A DNA stretch of 64,000 nt from Hyperoplus lanceolatus (GCA_026929865.2 CM049410.1:15586501-15650500), one strand, 5' to 3'; shown: positions 25,745 to 39,261, counted from the stretch's first letter. Numbers and translations: made by a program. The notes: generated from the sequence alone by a model not told the origin.

Positions 25745-28700
25745 TTAATTGGACTGAGTGTCACCTTCAGAATGGAGCTGGTGCTGGCCGTTAAGCAGCG
25801 GGGAGGAGGCAGAGGCGGCCGCCCCCGTCTCCATGGCTTCCCCTTCAGGCGGAGCCTTGGCGGCAGCAGCTGCTGTGTCGGCGTCAGAGTGCCTGTCTTT
25901 CTTAGAGCTGCTCCTCTCCTCTGTCGTCTTACGGTCTGGGAAGAAAATATTACATCACTGTAGCGATTTTCATGGTAGGGATGCACCGAAGTTTCGGCCA
26001 CCAAAATGGCAAAATAAATAATTTTAGGTGTCGGCCGAAACAGTGAAAAGGCCGAAAATGAAATACTGAACATTTACGTTAGTTTCTGTCTACCGCCGAA
26101 AAGTTACACTCACCACTTACAGGTAGGGCTGGGCAATATGGGCTAAAATCAATATCTCCATATTTTTTTACTATATCTCGATACACGATATACATGTGAA
26201 ACTCGAAAAATTTGAATATCGTGCAAAGGTTAATTTATTTCAGTAATTCAACCTAAATGGTGAAACTAATATATTATATAGACTCATTACATGCAAAGTG
26301 AGATATGTGAAGCCTTTATTTGTTATAATTGTGATTATTATGGCTTACAGTTTACGAAAACCCCAAATTCAAAATCTCAGAAAATTAGAATATTACATAA
26401 AATCAATAAAAAAAGGATTTTAAATACAGAAATGTCGGCCCTCTAGAAAGTATAATCATGCATATGTACTAAGTAGGGGAAGGTGGGGTGATTTGTGCAT
26501 TTTGGAAGTTGCAAAACCCCTTGTTTCTAGAAAACCGTGGAAGAAATTGGAAATGTGACCACATATTTAAGAAGAGCCATCCATTTGACTCATCCTGTAA
26601 AGAAGGGAGACACAAGGAATAAGATATAAGCACATTTAAGCTCAAAAAACTGTGTTTTGCCTTTCAAAGTAAAATTTCCATGATCAAGGTTTTTTGATTA
26701 TTGTGTCTGAACAATTATAGACACGTTTGAAAACATTTGACACATGTTTTAGTGCTTTGGTATGCTACACTTTGAGTCTATATAGTTAGCACAATGTCAA
26801 CCCTAAATTGCTGCATCATGCCTATTATCCAAAATTCTGGGGATGGGGTGATTTGTGCACAAGGGCCTGGGTGAGTTATAAGTAAGTAAGTAAGTAAAAT
26901 GTATTTATAAAAGCACATTTATGACAGTTTGCACTGTCCAAAGTGCTGTACATAGTGCATTCAGTAGGTAAACAATGAAGGTAAAATAACAATAACCAAA
27001 ATAAAAGACGTAAAGCCCATACATCCACATAAACACAGATAGTAGTGCAGAGGTAAGTAAGTAGTGCAGAGGTTAATGGGGAGGAAACACCAGGGTGTAC
27101 ATATGGGTTTTGAGCCTTGATTTAAAGGCAGAAATGTAGGGGGAAATCACATTTGTCAGGTGGCAGTTGGTTCCACAAGCACGGAGCAACTAGTGCAAAG
27201 TACAAATTTCTGAGAGTTGTGCCAGTGGCATGGCTGTATACGCTGGTCACCAAAAGAAAGTGATTGTCTACAGTAGCTCAGAAGAGAGTGACATCTCAAT
27301 TCCACTTAACGACACCACTGATGAGAGTTCAGATGGCCAGAAAGATGATGATGGTGACTTTGTCATTGTGACACAATGACGCACAATCACCCACTGTGGG
27401 ATTTGGCGACAAGGCAACTTTTTTTCCGAAAGCTATATTTCTTAAACAGTTTATTCCAGATCCAAAGTTTTTATTGCCAGGGATGCACAACATCCTGAAA
27501 TATATGTACATATTTGAGTTGGAGACATAACTGTCAAGGCCTCACTTTAAAATCACTTTGAGTAAAAAGTTGCACAAATCACCCCACCTTCCCCTACTTG
27601 GTTTGGGCCCCTTTTGCACAAATTATTGCCTAAATGCGGCGTGGCATGGATGCTATCAGCCTGTAGCACTGCTGAGGTGTTATGGAAGCCCAGGTTGCTG
27701 TGATAGAGGCCTTCAGCTCGTCTGTATTGTTGGGTCCGGTGTGTATCATCTTCCTCTTGACATTACTCCATTGTTTCTCTATGGGTTTCAGGTCAGGAGG
27801 GTTGTCTGGCCAATCAACACAGTAATACCATGGTCAGTCAACCAGTTACTAGTGGTTTTGGCACTGTGGACAGGTGTCAAATCTAGCTGGAAAAAGTAAT
27901 TCAGCATCTCCATAAAGCTTGTCAACAGACAGGAGCATGAAGTGCTCTAAAATCTCCTGATGGATGGCTGTGGTGACTTTGGACTTGATAACACAGTGGA
28001 CCAACACCATCAGATGACATGATGCCTCAAATCATAACTGACTGTTGAAACTTGACAGTGGTCTTCAAGCCCCTTGGATTCTGTGCCCCTCCACTCTTCC
28101 TCTAGACTGTGGGACCTTGATTTCTAACTGAAACGCAACATTTAATTTGGATCAGTGATGATTTGAGGCATCATGTCATCTGCTGCTGTTAGTCCACTGT
28201 GTTATCAAGTCCAAAGTCACCACAGCCGTCTACCAGAAGATTTTAGAGCATTTCATGCTTCTGTCTGCTGACAAGCTTTACGGTGATGACAATTTCCATT
28301 TCCAGCTAGACTTGACAACTGTCCACAGTGCCAAAACCTCTAGTAACTGGTTGACTGACCATGGTATTACTGTGCATGAATGGCCAGACAACTCTCCTGA
28401 CCTGAAATCCATAGAGAAACTATGGAATATTGTTAAGAGGAAGATATACACACCAGACACAATACAGAGGAGCTGAAGGCCTCTATCAAAGCAACCTGGG
28501 CTTCCATAACACCTCAGCAGTGCCACAGACTGATAGCATCCATGCCATGTCGCATTTAGGCAATAATTTGTGCAAAAGGGGCCCAAACCAAGTACTTAGT
28601 ACAAATGCATGATTATACTTTCTAGAGGGCCAACATTTCTGCATTTAAAAAGCTTTTTTTATTGATTTCATGTAATATTCTAATTTAATGTAAGCCATAA

Positions 28701-31700
28701 TAATCACAATTATAACAAATAAAGGCTTGAAATATCTCACTTTGAATGTAATGAGACTATATAATATTTTAGTTTCACCTTTAAAGTTGATTTACTGAAA
28801 TAAATGAACTTTTGCACGATATTCTAATTTTTCGAGTTTCACCTGTATATCTCGATATATTTCAAATCTCCTCTAGAGCGCATCCTAAATGCTCAATTAA
28901 ATTTTTCTTTGCATAACATCACACCAGTAATATGATTTGAATAGTCCAGCAAAATGTGTCTGCACTAACGATGCATTAGGCTACATGAAACAACATCTTG
29001 TTTATATTCTCTAGTGCTTTCTATTGGAACAATTTGAAACTTGCACATGCCAAAGAGTTTGCACATTGTATTAATTATTCCACATCCTTGCACTCCCATA
29101 CAATGGATCCAGCATTATTTTATTTGGAAACAGTTTTTTCCATCTTCTGTTAATCTGTAAACTAAGAACACTAATTATGACTCATTACAACCACTTACTA
29201 ATTGTTTATCACCACTAACCCCCTGAAGATAGAAGCCACACTTTAAATGCAGAACAGGTTTTGCTCCATAATCCATAGTCAGTGTATAAAAGGCTCTGAC
29301 ATTTATAATGGTTACTGTCGCTTTAAGAGCAGTTGCTCCCAGTCTATAGTGTATAAGTCAAGTTTCGTTTTCTGCCTGTTAGTCCGAGAGAGAGATTCAT
29401 GCGAGCGCCCAACAGCAGGTGGCTCATCGTCCCTGTTACCTGCCTTATTGTTTAATTAGCCCTCCTGCATTTTCATAAAACACTATGTTTTATTTCATAA
29501 AAAATACTCGCAAATGTAGCCTACTTTATATAGACTTTTAGTTAATACACGGTGTGCGCCTCCCTTGGTGCTGACATGGACCTATTATAAGAGACTGCCC
29601 GTAATAAATGTGATACCGTGGTTGTGTGACGTTGGACCAAAAACTCTCCGTGAAGTCGGAGTAATCCGCCCCCCGGCGCTTGTTCGCCTTCCTCTCATAA
29701 GGACCAGGCTCTGTACAGCGGCCGCTTATGCTGTCAAGCGCCCGCCTCCCCCGTTCTTTCTCATGTGTAGCCACTAGCCTCCCTCTCATAAGGACCAGGG
29801 CAGGCTGTGCTGTGTACAGCGGCCGCTAAAGCTGTCATCTGCGCCCGCCTCCCCCGTCGTTCGCCTGTGTAGCCTTCTTCTCATAAAGCATGGACCTAAA
29901 AAAAAGGTCCATGCTATGAACGACAGCCACCATCGCCGTCTTTCGCGCCCCCCTCCACCCGCTCGTTCGGCTGTCATAAGAGCACAAGAGCCCTCGTCTT
30001 TTTTCTCCCCCTCTCGTTGTTTTCCATGTTGTTTTCACATAGCGATAAAAGTAAACACACACAGGGCGCACTGCAGACTACGTCACAGGTGCGCGCCCAG
30101 GAGACTCTGGTTGGGAGGGGGGAGTGAGTGAGTTGCCAATGCATGTGAGTCTGTGAGGCAGAGAGCCACAGGAAAGAGCGAGAGAAGCGAACACCAGCGA
30201 GTTTGCCGGTGGCGGCTAAAAAAAAACACATTACGTGCAAATTTGTATTCGATGGTCGCGATAGGGTCATTTTATACATCCCCTGGAGAACATCGCGCGA
30301 TACATCGCATATATTCGATATATCGCCCAGCCCTACTTATAGGCATGCAAACTCATGAGCCATGAAAAAGGTGAGAAGCCCGAAAACAAACCCCCAGAAG
30401 ATTTTTTTTGTGATTTGAACATTTAAGAGAAGCAATTTGGTGTATTCTGGTGAAGAGAATTAAGGACAAAAAAAACATTGTCAGATGAATAGTAAAATGA
30501 GCGAAACAAGTTAGTCAGCCAACCTTCGTGACGTTTCCAATACAAAGTGTGTATGTAGCCTATTTACCAAGAAAAACGGTTAAAAACAGCTTAGAAAAAC
30601 GGTTAAAAATGCTGGCAAAACCAGCTTTAAATAAGACAGAAAATAACATGGAGCCTCAAATCAATCACACCAAATTCCCTTCCAATAAACTAACTATTTA
30701 TATTGTGGCAAACAGGATTTGCCTTATCTTTGTTACACAACCATCAATATAACACATAAGAATACACTCTGTCACCATAGTTAATCTCGTGTTCACGCAC
30801 TCACACACACCTCAGTCGTGCGCAGGAACATAATGGTGCAAAATGAGATGATAGTGGAGGAAGCGGGTGAGTGTGTTGTTTTGGTGCTGATCTCCTATAA
30901 TCACTACATGCACGGCCAGAACACCACGCACCATTCAAAAACCGTGAAAACAGCAATAGACAAAAGCACATTATTAACTTGAGGTGACACGTTAATCTGC
31001 AGTGACAATCCGCCAACCGCGGCTGTTAATCAGCGCGAGCATAAAGCAATGCAAATGGCTGTAAAACAATGGTTGGCAAACTCCGTGAATTAATTTAAAA
31101 AGTGATTCACATAAACCGAGTAGGCACTAGGGTTGCCACCTTGGATTTAGGAAAAAAAGGAACACTTGATATGTGGGGCGGAGGGCTCGGCCATTATTAG
31201 GCTACCAGTTCAGACTGACCAGTGTAATGACCTATAATAACCATAAACACCTACAGTGCTTTTTACAGTAGGATATATAAGGAGACTGAAGTGGGAACCC
31301 TGGACCTTGTAGGGTGGTCTGGGGGAGCATTCCCCCGGACCACCCTACAAGAAAAAAATGCAACCTTTTAAAGTAAAATTCATCAATCTGGTGCACTTTG
31401 AGAAGAAAATTGCATGCAACCAGGCCCAGGGGCCCAAGGGCTCAGGGGGGCCCTAAGCCAGAAATACTGATATTAACTTTACATGTCGCATTGTCAAAGA
31501 GCTCAGTCACTCATGTCAATAACAGGGTCCAAAAAGGTATCGCCTAAAATAAGGAAATAAATCATCATGGGCCCCTCAACTAGTAGGTGAATAATAGAAA
31601 AGCAAGTGCAAAACTAAAGCATTACTAGCTCTGTTTTAGGGGCCCCTTGAAGGCCCCCTCACACCTACAGTAATAAGCTTTCTGTGTGTAAATTATATAC

Positions 31701-34700
31701 TGTTCATAAAAAGTAGCTATCCACCCTTTATCTGTTGAATAGGGATAGGGAGGAGTGGGGGAGGGGCTTTAATATCTCATAATCCGTATATGAACCAAAT
31801 GGTTTCCACAATCTTTTTTTCTATTTTCGCCGGGAGCATGCACAAGCATTATTTATAAAAAAAAAAGAAAAAAAAAGTGGGGGGCCCCACACTGGGTCTT
31901 GAAACGGGCCCCGAGATCGTTGAGACCGCCCCCGCCCGCTTGTCGTGCCACCTGACAACGGAACGCTGCGCTTTCTCTCTGCCCGGCCCCGCTCGCCTCT
32001 CCATTGAGAATGCATTAGTGGGCGCAACAAACGCCTCGCCCCGTGTGAAACGGCCTTAACTACTGAATGAAGGAAATCAAATGAGGTTTTGGCATTTCCC
32101 CCTAAAAAACGGGACAAATAGTGTCCCGGGAGAAATTAATTTTTTCCCGGGACAGCTGGTGAAAAAAGGGAACAATTCTGGGAAAAACGGGGTGGGTGGC
32201 AACACTAGTAGGCACATTAACACGGTAAAATACTACTACTGCGGCTACTTGAACGCCCCGATGACTCGGAGAGAAAAAAAATGTAACTTTCCTGCAGACG
32301 CTCTGACTGACTGATGTCACCGCCCCTCAATGACAAACACTGTTTCTGATTGGCCAAATGACCGTCAAAGCTCATATGATAGGAGTTAACATCCATCAAT
32401 CATAGTTAGTCACTATGGTCACTCCATGTCCATGCTCCGCTCCACACACAGCTGGCCATCAGAACCCCCCCCCCCCCCCCCTTCCAAAAAATATTTTCTC
32501 AACGGATCTCCACGAATCACAGATGGCCAATTTTGTTTCCAAAACGGCGAATTTCGCCGAAAGGTGGCGAGTTTGCATGCCTGCACTTAAGCATGGGCAT
32601 CGTTTAAATAAAGCCTATCATTTTTTAATGCAAATTCTGAAATCTGAACATTTCGGTGAGGTGCAGGTTTTTTTCTCTCAACCTGCTCTGCAAATAAAAT
32701 AAGTCAATGAATGAATGAGTGACAGAATTGGCAAAATAAATATAAAAAAAACTGCAAAAGCATCTTTAGGTCAAGAATTTTCATTTTGGTGCATCCCTAG
32801 TTCATGGTAAACCGTTTATCCTTTTACCCACAAGAAGACACAGATGGTGATACAAGCTAACTGATTTATATCTTCAGTTAAAAATGCACTGTGTAACTTT
32901 TGGTGTGTCAGAGAAGTGAACATTTCCTAAAGTTATGCTCTCATAACTGAATAAACTAAACTTTCCTCACAGGAAAATTGGATTCCTGGAACACTGTTTG
33001 AAGTTAGAAAGCTACCTTTAAAGTTACTGTTTCACTGTAGTTTACAGCAGCAGGGCCGACAGTTTTGTTTACCAACATATTCTAGTCTAACGTTTGGTTC
33101 CAGGTGCCTCAAAATAATTCCCTTATGATTGATAATGATAGAATTATTCAAAACTAAGGATTACATGTAGAGTATATTATATATCTAGTAGACTAACTGC
33201 AGGCTGTGCAAATGTAAATAAATTCCCCTCGCCTAAAACTGCATAGTGCACCTTTAAGTTCAGACCGACCAAATTAAGGGTCGGCTCAGTTTTATTTTTC
33301 GCTTCATGTCACGCTTGCGCCTGTGAAACACAGCTGGTGCAGACATCTAGATAGGTTAAAATGAGAGTGTTTCTGTTGGGCGGCACAACCCTAATTGCAG
33401 TACAAATGTAAGCTACATTTAATCTTGACGGTTAACGAACGGCAATTATTGTTCAGAGAAAAACATAATGCTAATCTGTCAATCAACACCAGTTAAAAAG
33501 GAAACATTTCTCAAGGTTTTTTTTTGGTATAGTGTCCATCAGAGGCTGAGACAACAAAGTGCCTGATGGTCATGAGAAGAAGAGGGAAATTCTTTTTTGA
33601 TTTGTGTGCTAAAACATTTTTAAAGTGCTCTCACCTTTGTCTTTGGATGACCGTTCTCTGTCCTTGCTGCGGCTGCGGTGGTTGCGGTGAGACTTGCGCT
33701 CCGAGCTGCGGGATCTCTTCCGGTCCCGACTGCGGGAGCGACGCTTTCGGTCAGAGCGATCACGACTGCGCCTCCTCTCCCTGTCCCTGCTCCTAGGGGG
33801 GAAAAGATTTTAAAGAAACAAGCTGCCATTTATCATGCAGCCACACACAAAGTCATATACAACTAATATGGTCAAGTGGTGTCTATATTTGGTTTTGTAG
33901 TATGTTGCTGTTTATGGTACAACAACCAGTGGAGGAATACCATTAATAAATGGTAGAAGGTTCTCTGTGAGTCTGGCGTGTGCCGATACATGTAGTTTTT
34001 GGGGCAATTTTCAGGGATCTATTTTTCCTCACCCCTCCCTTCTAAAGACTTTTTTAATGTCAAATAAATAGTTTCTATTCTGTTCTGTTCAGGCAGTCAA
34101 GCGAAATGTTGATCAGGTCGTTCATCATTTTAATGAGTAGTATCAGCTATCCGTATCGAGGGGGGGGGGGGTCTAAAATGCAGGTTCATCGTCACAATTT
34201 AGTATGTTCCCTTTTTTTCTCCCCCTTTAGACCAGCTGGCAGTTAAAAGAAATGAAAAAAAACCTCACAGCTCTAACTGTGATGTTGCTCTTACATGTTG
34301 TTGTGAATTTAAATGTAAATGGCCGCTGCTGTTCCTAGAGAGCCGGTGTGGAGACATACCTGCTGCGTTTGCGTTCCCTCTCCTTGTCTCTGCTCCGGGA
34401 CCGGCGGCGCTCCCGGGATCGGCTGCGCTTCCTGTCCGACGCTCGGCTGGAGTGGCGGCTATTGGAGTGGCTCCGTCTTCCCCTCCTGTCCCTGTCTCTC
34501 TCTCTGTCCCGCTCTCTGTCTTTCTCCTTCTCCCTCTCTTTCTCCTTCTCTCGTTCCCGCTCCTTCTCTTTCTCCCGCTCCTTCTCTTTCTCCTCCTCCT
34601 CTTTGCGCTTCTTCTCCCGTTCCTCCCTCTCTTTCTCGCGGTCTTCTCTGTCCTTCTTGAGGGTCGGGGTCTCACCCTGAGGCTCTTCTGAGCGCCGATG

Positions 34701-37700
34701 GAGTTTCTCCTTGGAGGAAAAATGCAAGAGCCCTCACATTAAATGATGACACGTTGATCGGTCTATTTCAAACCACTATTCAAAACAAACTGGGCTCAGG
34801 TGAAATAACCTCATGTAGATCATTTAGTTAATAAGTAAAAAATAATAATAATAAATCAAATTTATATGGCGCTTTTCCGAGTGCTCAAAGACGCTTAAAG
34901 GCATATTCATAGTCAGGCTCCACTCTGGCGTGCGTGATGTAAAAATCTTCAGTCAAAAACATTGGAGCAACCTGCGCCCATGTGCATGCAGCCCAAAATA
35001 TGTAAGCACACTGACTGTGCAAGCTCTAGTATATAACCCATTGCGCCAAACTCCTGTCCAGTTGGTTGTATTTGCCGAGAAGAATAAAACTGTACAACAA
35101 AGTAATATTGCAGGCTAATACAGACAGGTTCTGTAGTCACTTATTGCACTTTCTGCTCATAGATTCTGGTGATGGGTTTATCACTTGTGTGTTGCCACAG
35201 TGTGGTATTTACATATTTAGGTATTTATCAGAATTTGCTTTTCTGAATGCATTTACAAGACTTCTAAAAACACAAAAAATTCCACGACGACTATGAAATT
35301 GTAGTTAACAGTTTTTCTGTCCCTTGACCTGCCGTAACATGAGCTGTAACTGATGGTGCACAACTCATGTATGCTGCATGTCATGGTCTATGCAGGTGTT
35401 CTTTGTGTCAGACTATCCCGTTACCTTGAGCTCCTCTACAGTGGATTTGATCTTGGCGTAGCCCATGTGTTGCTTTCCCATCAGATGGTCGTCCACTCTA
35501 GACTGTGCGTCGCCCACAATGAGGAAGGCCCCGCACACCTCACACACCTCCATCTGTTTCTCCTGGGCAGCAAAGCTCTCAATGGTCTACGGGGGGGAAA
35601 ACAGTAATCGGTTACATTGTTCAGGAATAATGTAAGAAAGACATATTTCTTATTTTGAATAATTACAGAATCTATGGTGGCCTTCAAGGACAAGAAGCTA
35701 GTTCCTTAAGATAGCATCATCCACCATTGCCTTTTATAGCCACCATTGTCTTCCCAAAATATCGAGTGACAAGGAGAAGCAGCTTTTAGTTTTCATGCAC
35801 CAAATCTCTGTAACAAGCTCCCAAAATACTTGAGGTCTGCAGCAACTCTCAGCTCTTTTAAAATCAAGTCTGAAGACTTTTCCGTTTCCATTTTAACCTG
35901 TAATTTTTTATTTTATTTGAATGTTCTATTTCTATTCATTCGCTTTTCTAACGTGTATTATGTATTTTAATCGTACCCCTGTAAAGCACTTCGAATGGCC
36001 TTGTGTCTGTGCTTTATAAATGAACTTGCCATGCCTTGATGAGGAGAACATGTATATAGTTATTTATTTTATAGTGCTTCTTCGTCTTCCAACAGGTGCA
36101 TTTCCCCTAGGACACCCACTATAAAAACGCATATGGCTATCAAGTTTGTCCATTCTGTGCTACTCTAGAAACATGGTGGGGCAACATGGCGGCCTCTGTG
36201 TAGGGTGACAAACTCCTATTAAGATATATCAGGCTCATTCGGAGGGGGGAAAAAAAAAACGTGTGAATCCTTTTTCAGTCCATGCTACTTTGATCATTAT
36301 TATCTGTCTAAAACCTTTTTTAGACAGATTTGAGTTTGGCCCTGTGGGTGGGCTGACTCACTGAGGGGGTGGAGTTGAGCAGCTCTCTCTCGTCCTTCAG
36401 CTGCTCCACCAGCTTCATCATTCCCTGGGCCTCCTCCACTCTGCCCTCCGAACCCAGCTCCTCAATCTGAGCAAAAGCAACACACAGACAATCAGCCATT
36501 TTATCACAGGAAAACAACACTGACAACTAGATATCCGAGGCTTCAGTTAGAATGTAGCCCGTTGGCTTATCAAATCGGTTCATACAACGTAAGTCAGAGT
36601 AGTGAATCAAGTTGTGATAATCAACATTCAAAACAACAGCGGACACTTACAAATACTACTTCGCACTTTTTATTCATAGTTAAATATCCACAAACCCATT
36701 TCACAATATTGGTTACAAACCTGCATAACAAGGTCTTCTATCTTCTCCGTCAGAACTGTCTCCTTCTCCTCATTTTTTCCAGATGGACCGGGACCCTGTG
36801 GAGATAAATCACTATGTAGATCAGCTAAAATCGTGCAATATCATTTTAGGTATACCATGTCTAGGATGATAGAAAGAGGTATCGAGGACAATATTAGGCA
36901 TTTCACACCAAAAAGAACCATGAGCCAGTTCCAGGCTGGTGCTGGGGTCAGTTCAAAACTGGTTACAGCCTTATCCCAGTTATGAACCGGTTGGTTTCAC
37001 ATCGACCGGAGACAGCCATGGAGCCGGCAAGAGAGCAACGTCATGACGTCACTGTAAACGTGTGTGTACGTCGCCCGACGCCACTGCTCTTGTGGCTAAC
37101 GCTACCGCTAGCTTTAAGCACAACAACAGCGGCGAATTAATACGTCTTATTTTTTACACGTGTTGGCTCTTAGCCTGGTGCTACCAGACCATCGTACTTC
37201 ATTTCATTTGTACAGAAGGTCTGGCAGTGCTTTAATTGGCAAACGTTCACTCATGGAGGCGGGTGTCTGTTCAAGTTTAAAACTATTGGATCTGCCCAGT
37301 GCCACTCTGGATTAGCCAACCAATCGCATAACGTTTGGTCGTCACGTGTGTCATGAGCCGGCTTCTGGCAACTGAAACTGGAGCGCGACTTCGACGTCAT
37401 CGTTCTCAGCCACTCGCTCTGTTCGCTGATTGGACCGGCTGTCGAATCTCCAGCAAAACTGGGAAATGGGCTGTACACCCAGACTGACTACTGAAGGGAA
37501 AATAAAATTTGGCCGGAAGTAGGCGGGCGGGCGGAGCCAGGCTAGTTGGCTCTCGTTTTGCTAACCAAACAGGACCCATACAGCGTATTCTCGCCGGTCA
37601 ATTTGATCGCTACGTTCGGTTATTATGTTTACGTCTCGTAGTAGCGGTGTTTTTAAATATGGCGAGCATGAGGTTTGAGTTGGTCTGGTTGGTCATGATA

Positions 37701-39222
37701 ATCCCTCCCCTGGCCGCTGGCGCAAGCAGTTCTTACCTCAAACCCTGCTCAATCCTGGGGTTTGAGTTGAACTGGTTTTTACAGCCCGGAGCCGACTCTC
37801 TGGCGGTGTGAAACCAAAACACTGTCTCTAGCTCCGAACTAGCGCCGATTTTGCGGCGGTGTGAAAGGCCTATATGAGCAACCAGCATCTACAATTGAGT
37901 GAACATGTTAACACTTTAACCCATTGATGACGGCTGCTGCGCGATGCCACATTGGCTCTCCTGCCTGATGCTGCGTCGCGCAGCATTATTACTTTATCTA
38001 ATTTTCATGGCATTCCCAGCATAGAATGCACTGTCATTGGTTCAAATACACATGAGGTGGGTTTTGTTGATTTTTTTAAGACCACGTGACCACCCAAAAG
38101 TTGTGTGGTTTGCCAAAAATCATGTCAATCAAAAAAATAAAAAATAAAAAAGTAAAACAAAACAATAAAAAAAATACACCAGCTATGTCGGCGACAGAAC
38201 AGTTAGTGGCGTTTGGTGCGCAGAATCAAGGTCTACTATAGACTACTGACGAAAATCACACAACACATTGCATCTATTTATTAACAATATTTAATAATTT
38301 TCTAATTCATCTCATTTTGACGATTTTTAGAAATATTTGTTGGTTTGTAAGCGCTAAGGGAGCATGTTTAAATAAAACCTGTGAACCTTAACTTTTAAAT
38401 GTATTTTATTTCATGTTTCTATGTGCTACACAGGCTTAGATATTAAGGTTTTGGTAGACTTGACAATTCCTACTATTTTTTCAGAAAGCCCTCAGGCATT
38501 AAGGACATGCATCCTAGATTGCCATAGTCATCAATGGGTTAAAGGGCACACTCACACCTGGGCTAGGCCATCTGTACCGTGCCCAAGTACGTTTGTCCCC
38601 TAAAGTTTAGTTTGTTTGACCAGTGTGAGCGCTCCATTCCGTACTCAAACACAGTACACTTCCTCAGCTCTGGCAGTTTTGGAGAGGTGTGCTTAAAAGG
38701 AATACTTCACCCTTACGGAACCAATGTTCTATCATTATAAAATCGCTATTATAATATAATGAATGAGGTTTTTCTTCCCTCAGTCTTCCCTTGGCCCAGC
38801 TGTCCTGATAATCCTAAACCTACACTCTTTCTGCCTTTTCTCAGGCTAGGATGAACCAATTTCAGAAATGTTTGCACATTTATACTACATAGGATCTCAG
38901 TGTTCAATACACCTTCATATTCCCACTGGTGAAGTAGGTCTTTAAGCACTGCACAACTGGGCCAAGTGTGAATGTGCCTTAAAAGAGCAGGGAAAAAACA
39001 TCATGTCTCAAATTCAAACAACAAACCCCTGCGTTCTGCTGTGCCTGGGAGAGTGCAAGGCGGGCATGGCCTCTACGAATCCTCCGCTCCACTTCAGCCA
39101 GGAGCGACTGCAGATAGCGCAGGAAGTCTCGTTCGTAGCCTTCCTTCATGAAACGAGAGCTTTTCTCATACCTGCACACAACAAACGGTGACAGAAACAA
39201 GGTGTTAGGTGGAACCATCAAG

Positions 39223-39261
<39 letters not shown>

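Larger units (their letters stand above)
26193..28845. mobile_element. Layer 4 Tc1-like fold-back (palindromic) element
   Basis: Ends CA(T/G)GTGAAACTCGAAAAATT, flanked by TA at 26191-26192 and 28846-28847. The right arm (28151-28845, about 695 bp) is the reverse complement of the left arm (26193-26475 plus 27597-28044). Each arm carries the transposon end and the 3' half of a Tc1-type transposase reading outward. A central spacer of about 105 bp (28045-28150) continues only the left arm's transposase. The other half of the transposon is missing, so it is non-autonomous. Confidence 0.85.
26124..30335. mobile_element. Layer 3 hAT-type element (TAGGGCTGGGC termini)
   Basis: Starts TAGGGCTGGGCAATATGG and ends CGATATATCGCCCAGCCCTA. 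The 8-bp duplications are CTTACAGG (26116-26123) and CTTATAGG (30336-30343), 7/8 matching. After removing the nested Tc1-like element about 1.56 kb remains. That part carries a GC-rich tandem repeat and a hairpin near 29.7-29.9 kb. No transposase frame is recognisable. Confidence 0.85.
26120..32583. mobile_element. Layer 2 element with CAGGCATGCAAACTC termini
   Basis: The left tip CAGGCATGCAAACTC is split by the next insertion (its first bases are at 26120-26123, resuming after 30343). The right tip is GAGTTTGCATGCCTG, ending at 32583. CACTTA flanks both sides (26114-26119 and 32584-32589). A 6-bp duplication is shorter than the usual 8 for hAT, so the class is tentative. Own sequence is about 30344-31119 and 32216-32583. 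Confidence 0.6.
25976..32799. mobile_element. Outer hAT-type element (layer 1) in the last LUC7L3 intron
   Basis: Ends TAGGGATGCACCGAA and, at the right, TTTTGGTGCATCCCTA. Flanking 8-bp duplications are TTTCATGG (25968-25975) and GTTCATGG (32800-32807), a 7/8 match. Eight-base duplications and TAGGG tips fit hAT. Its own sequence is only about 360 bp (25976-26119 and 32584-32799); the rest is later insertions. Confidence 0.85.

Noticed and set aside
34265..34691. Open frames on both strands across the LUC7L3 Arg-Ser/Glu-Arg exon
   Set aside because: Low-complexity CTC/GAG codons leave other frames open. Only the frame joining exons 7 and 9 gives the LUC7L3 protein.
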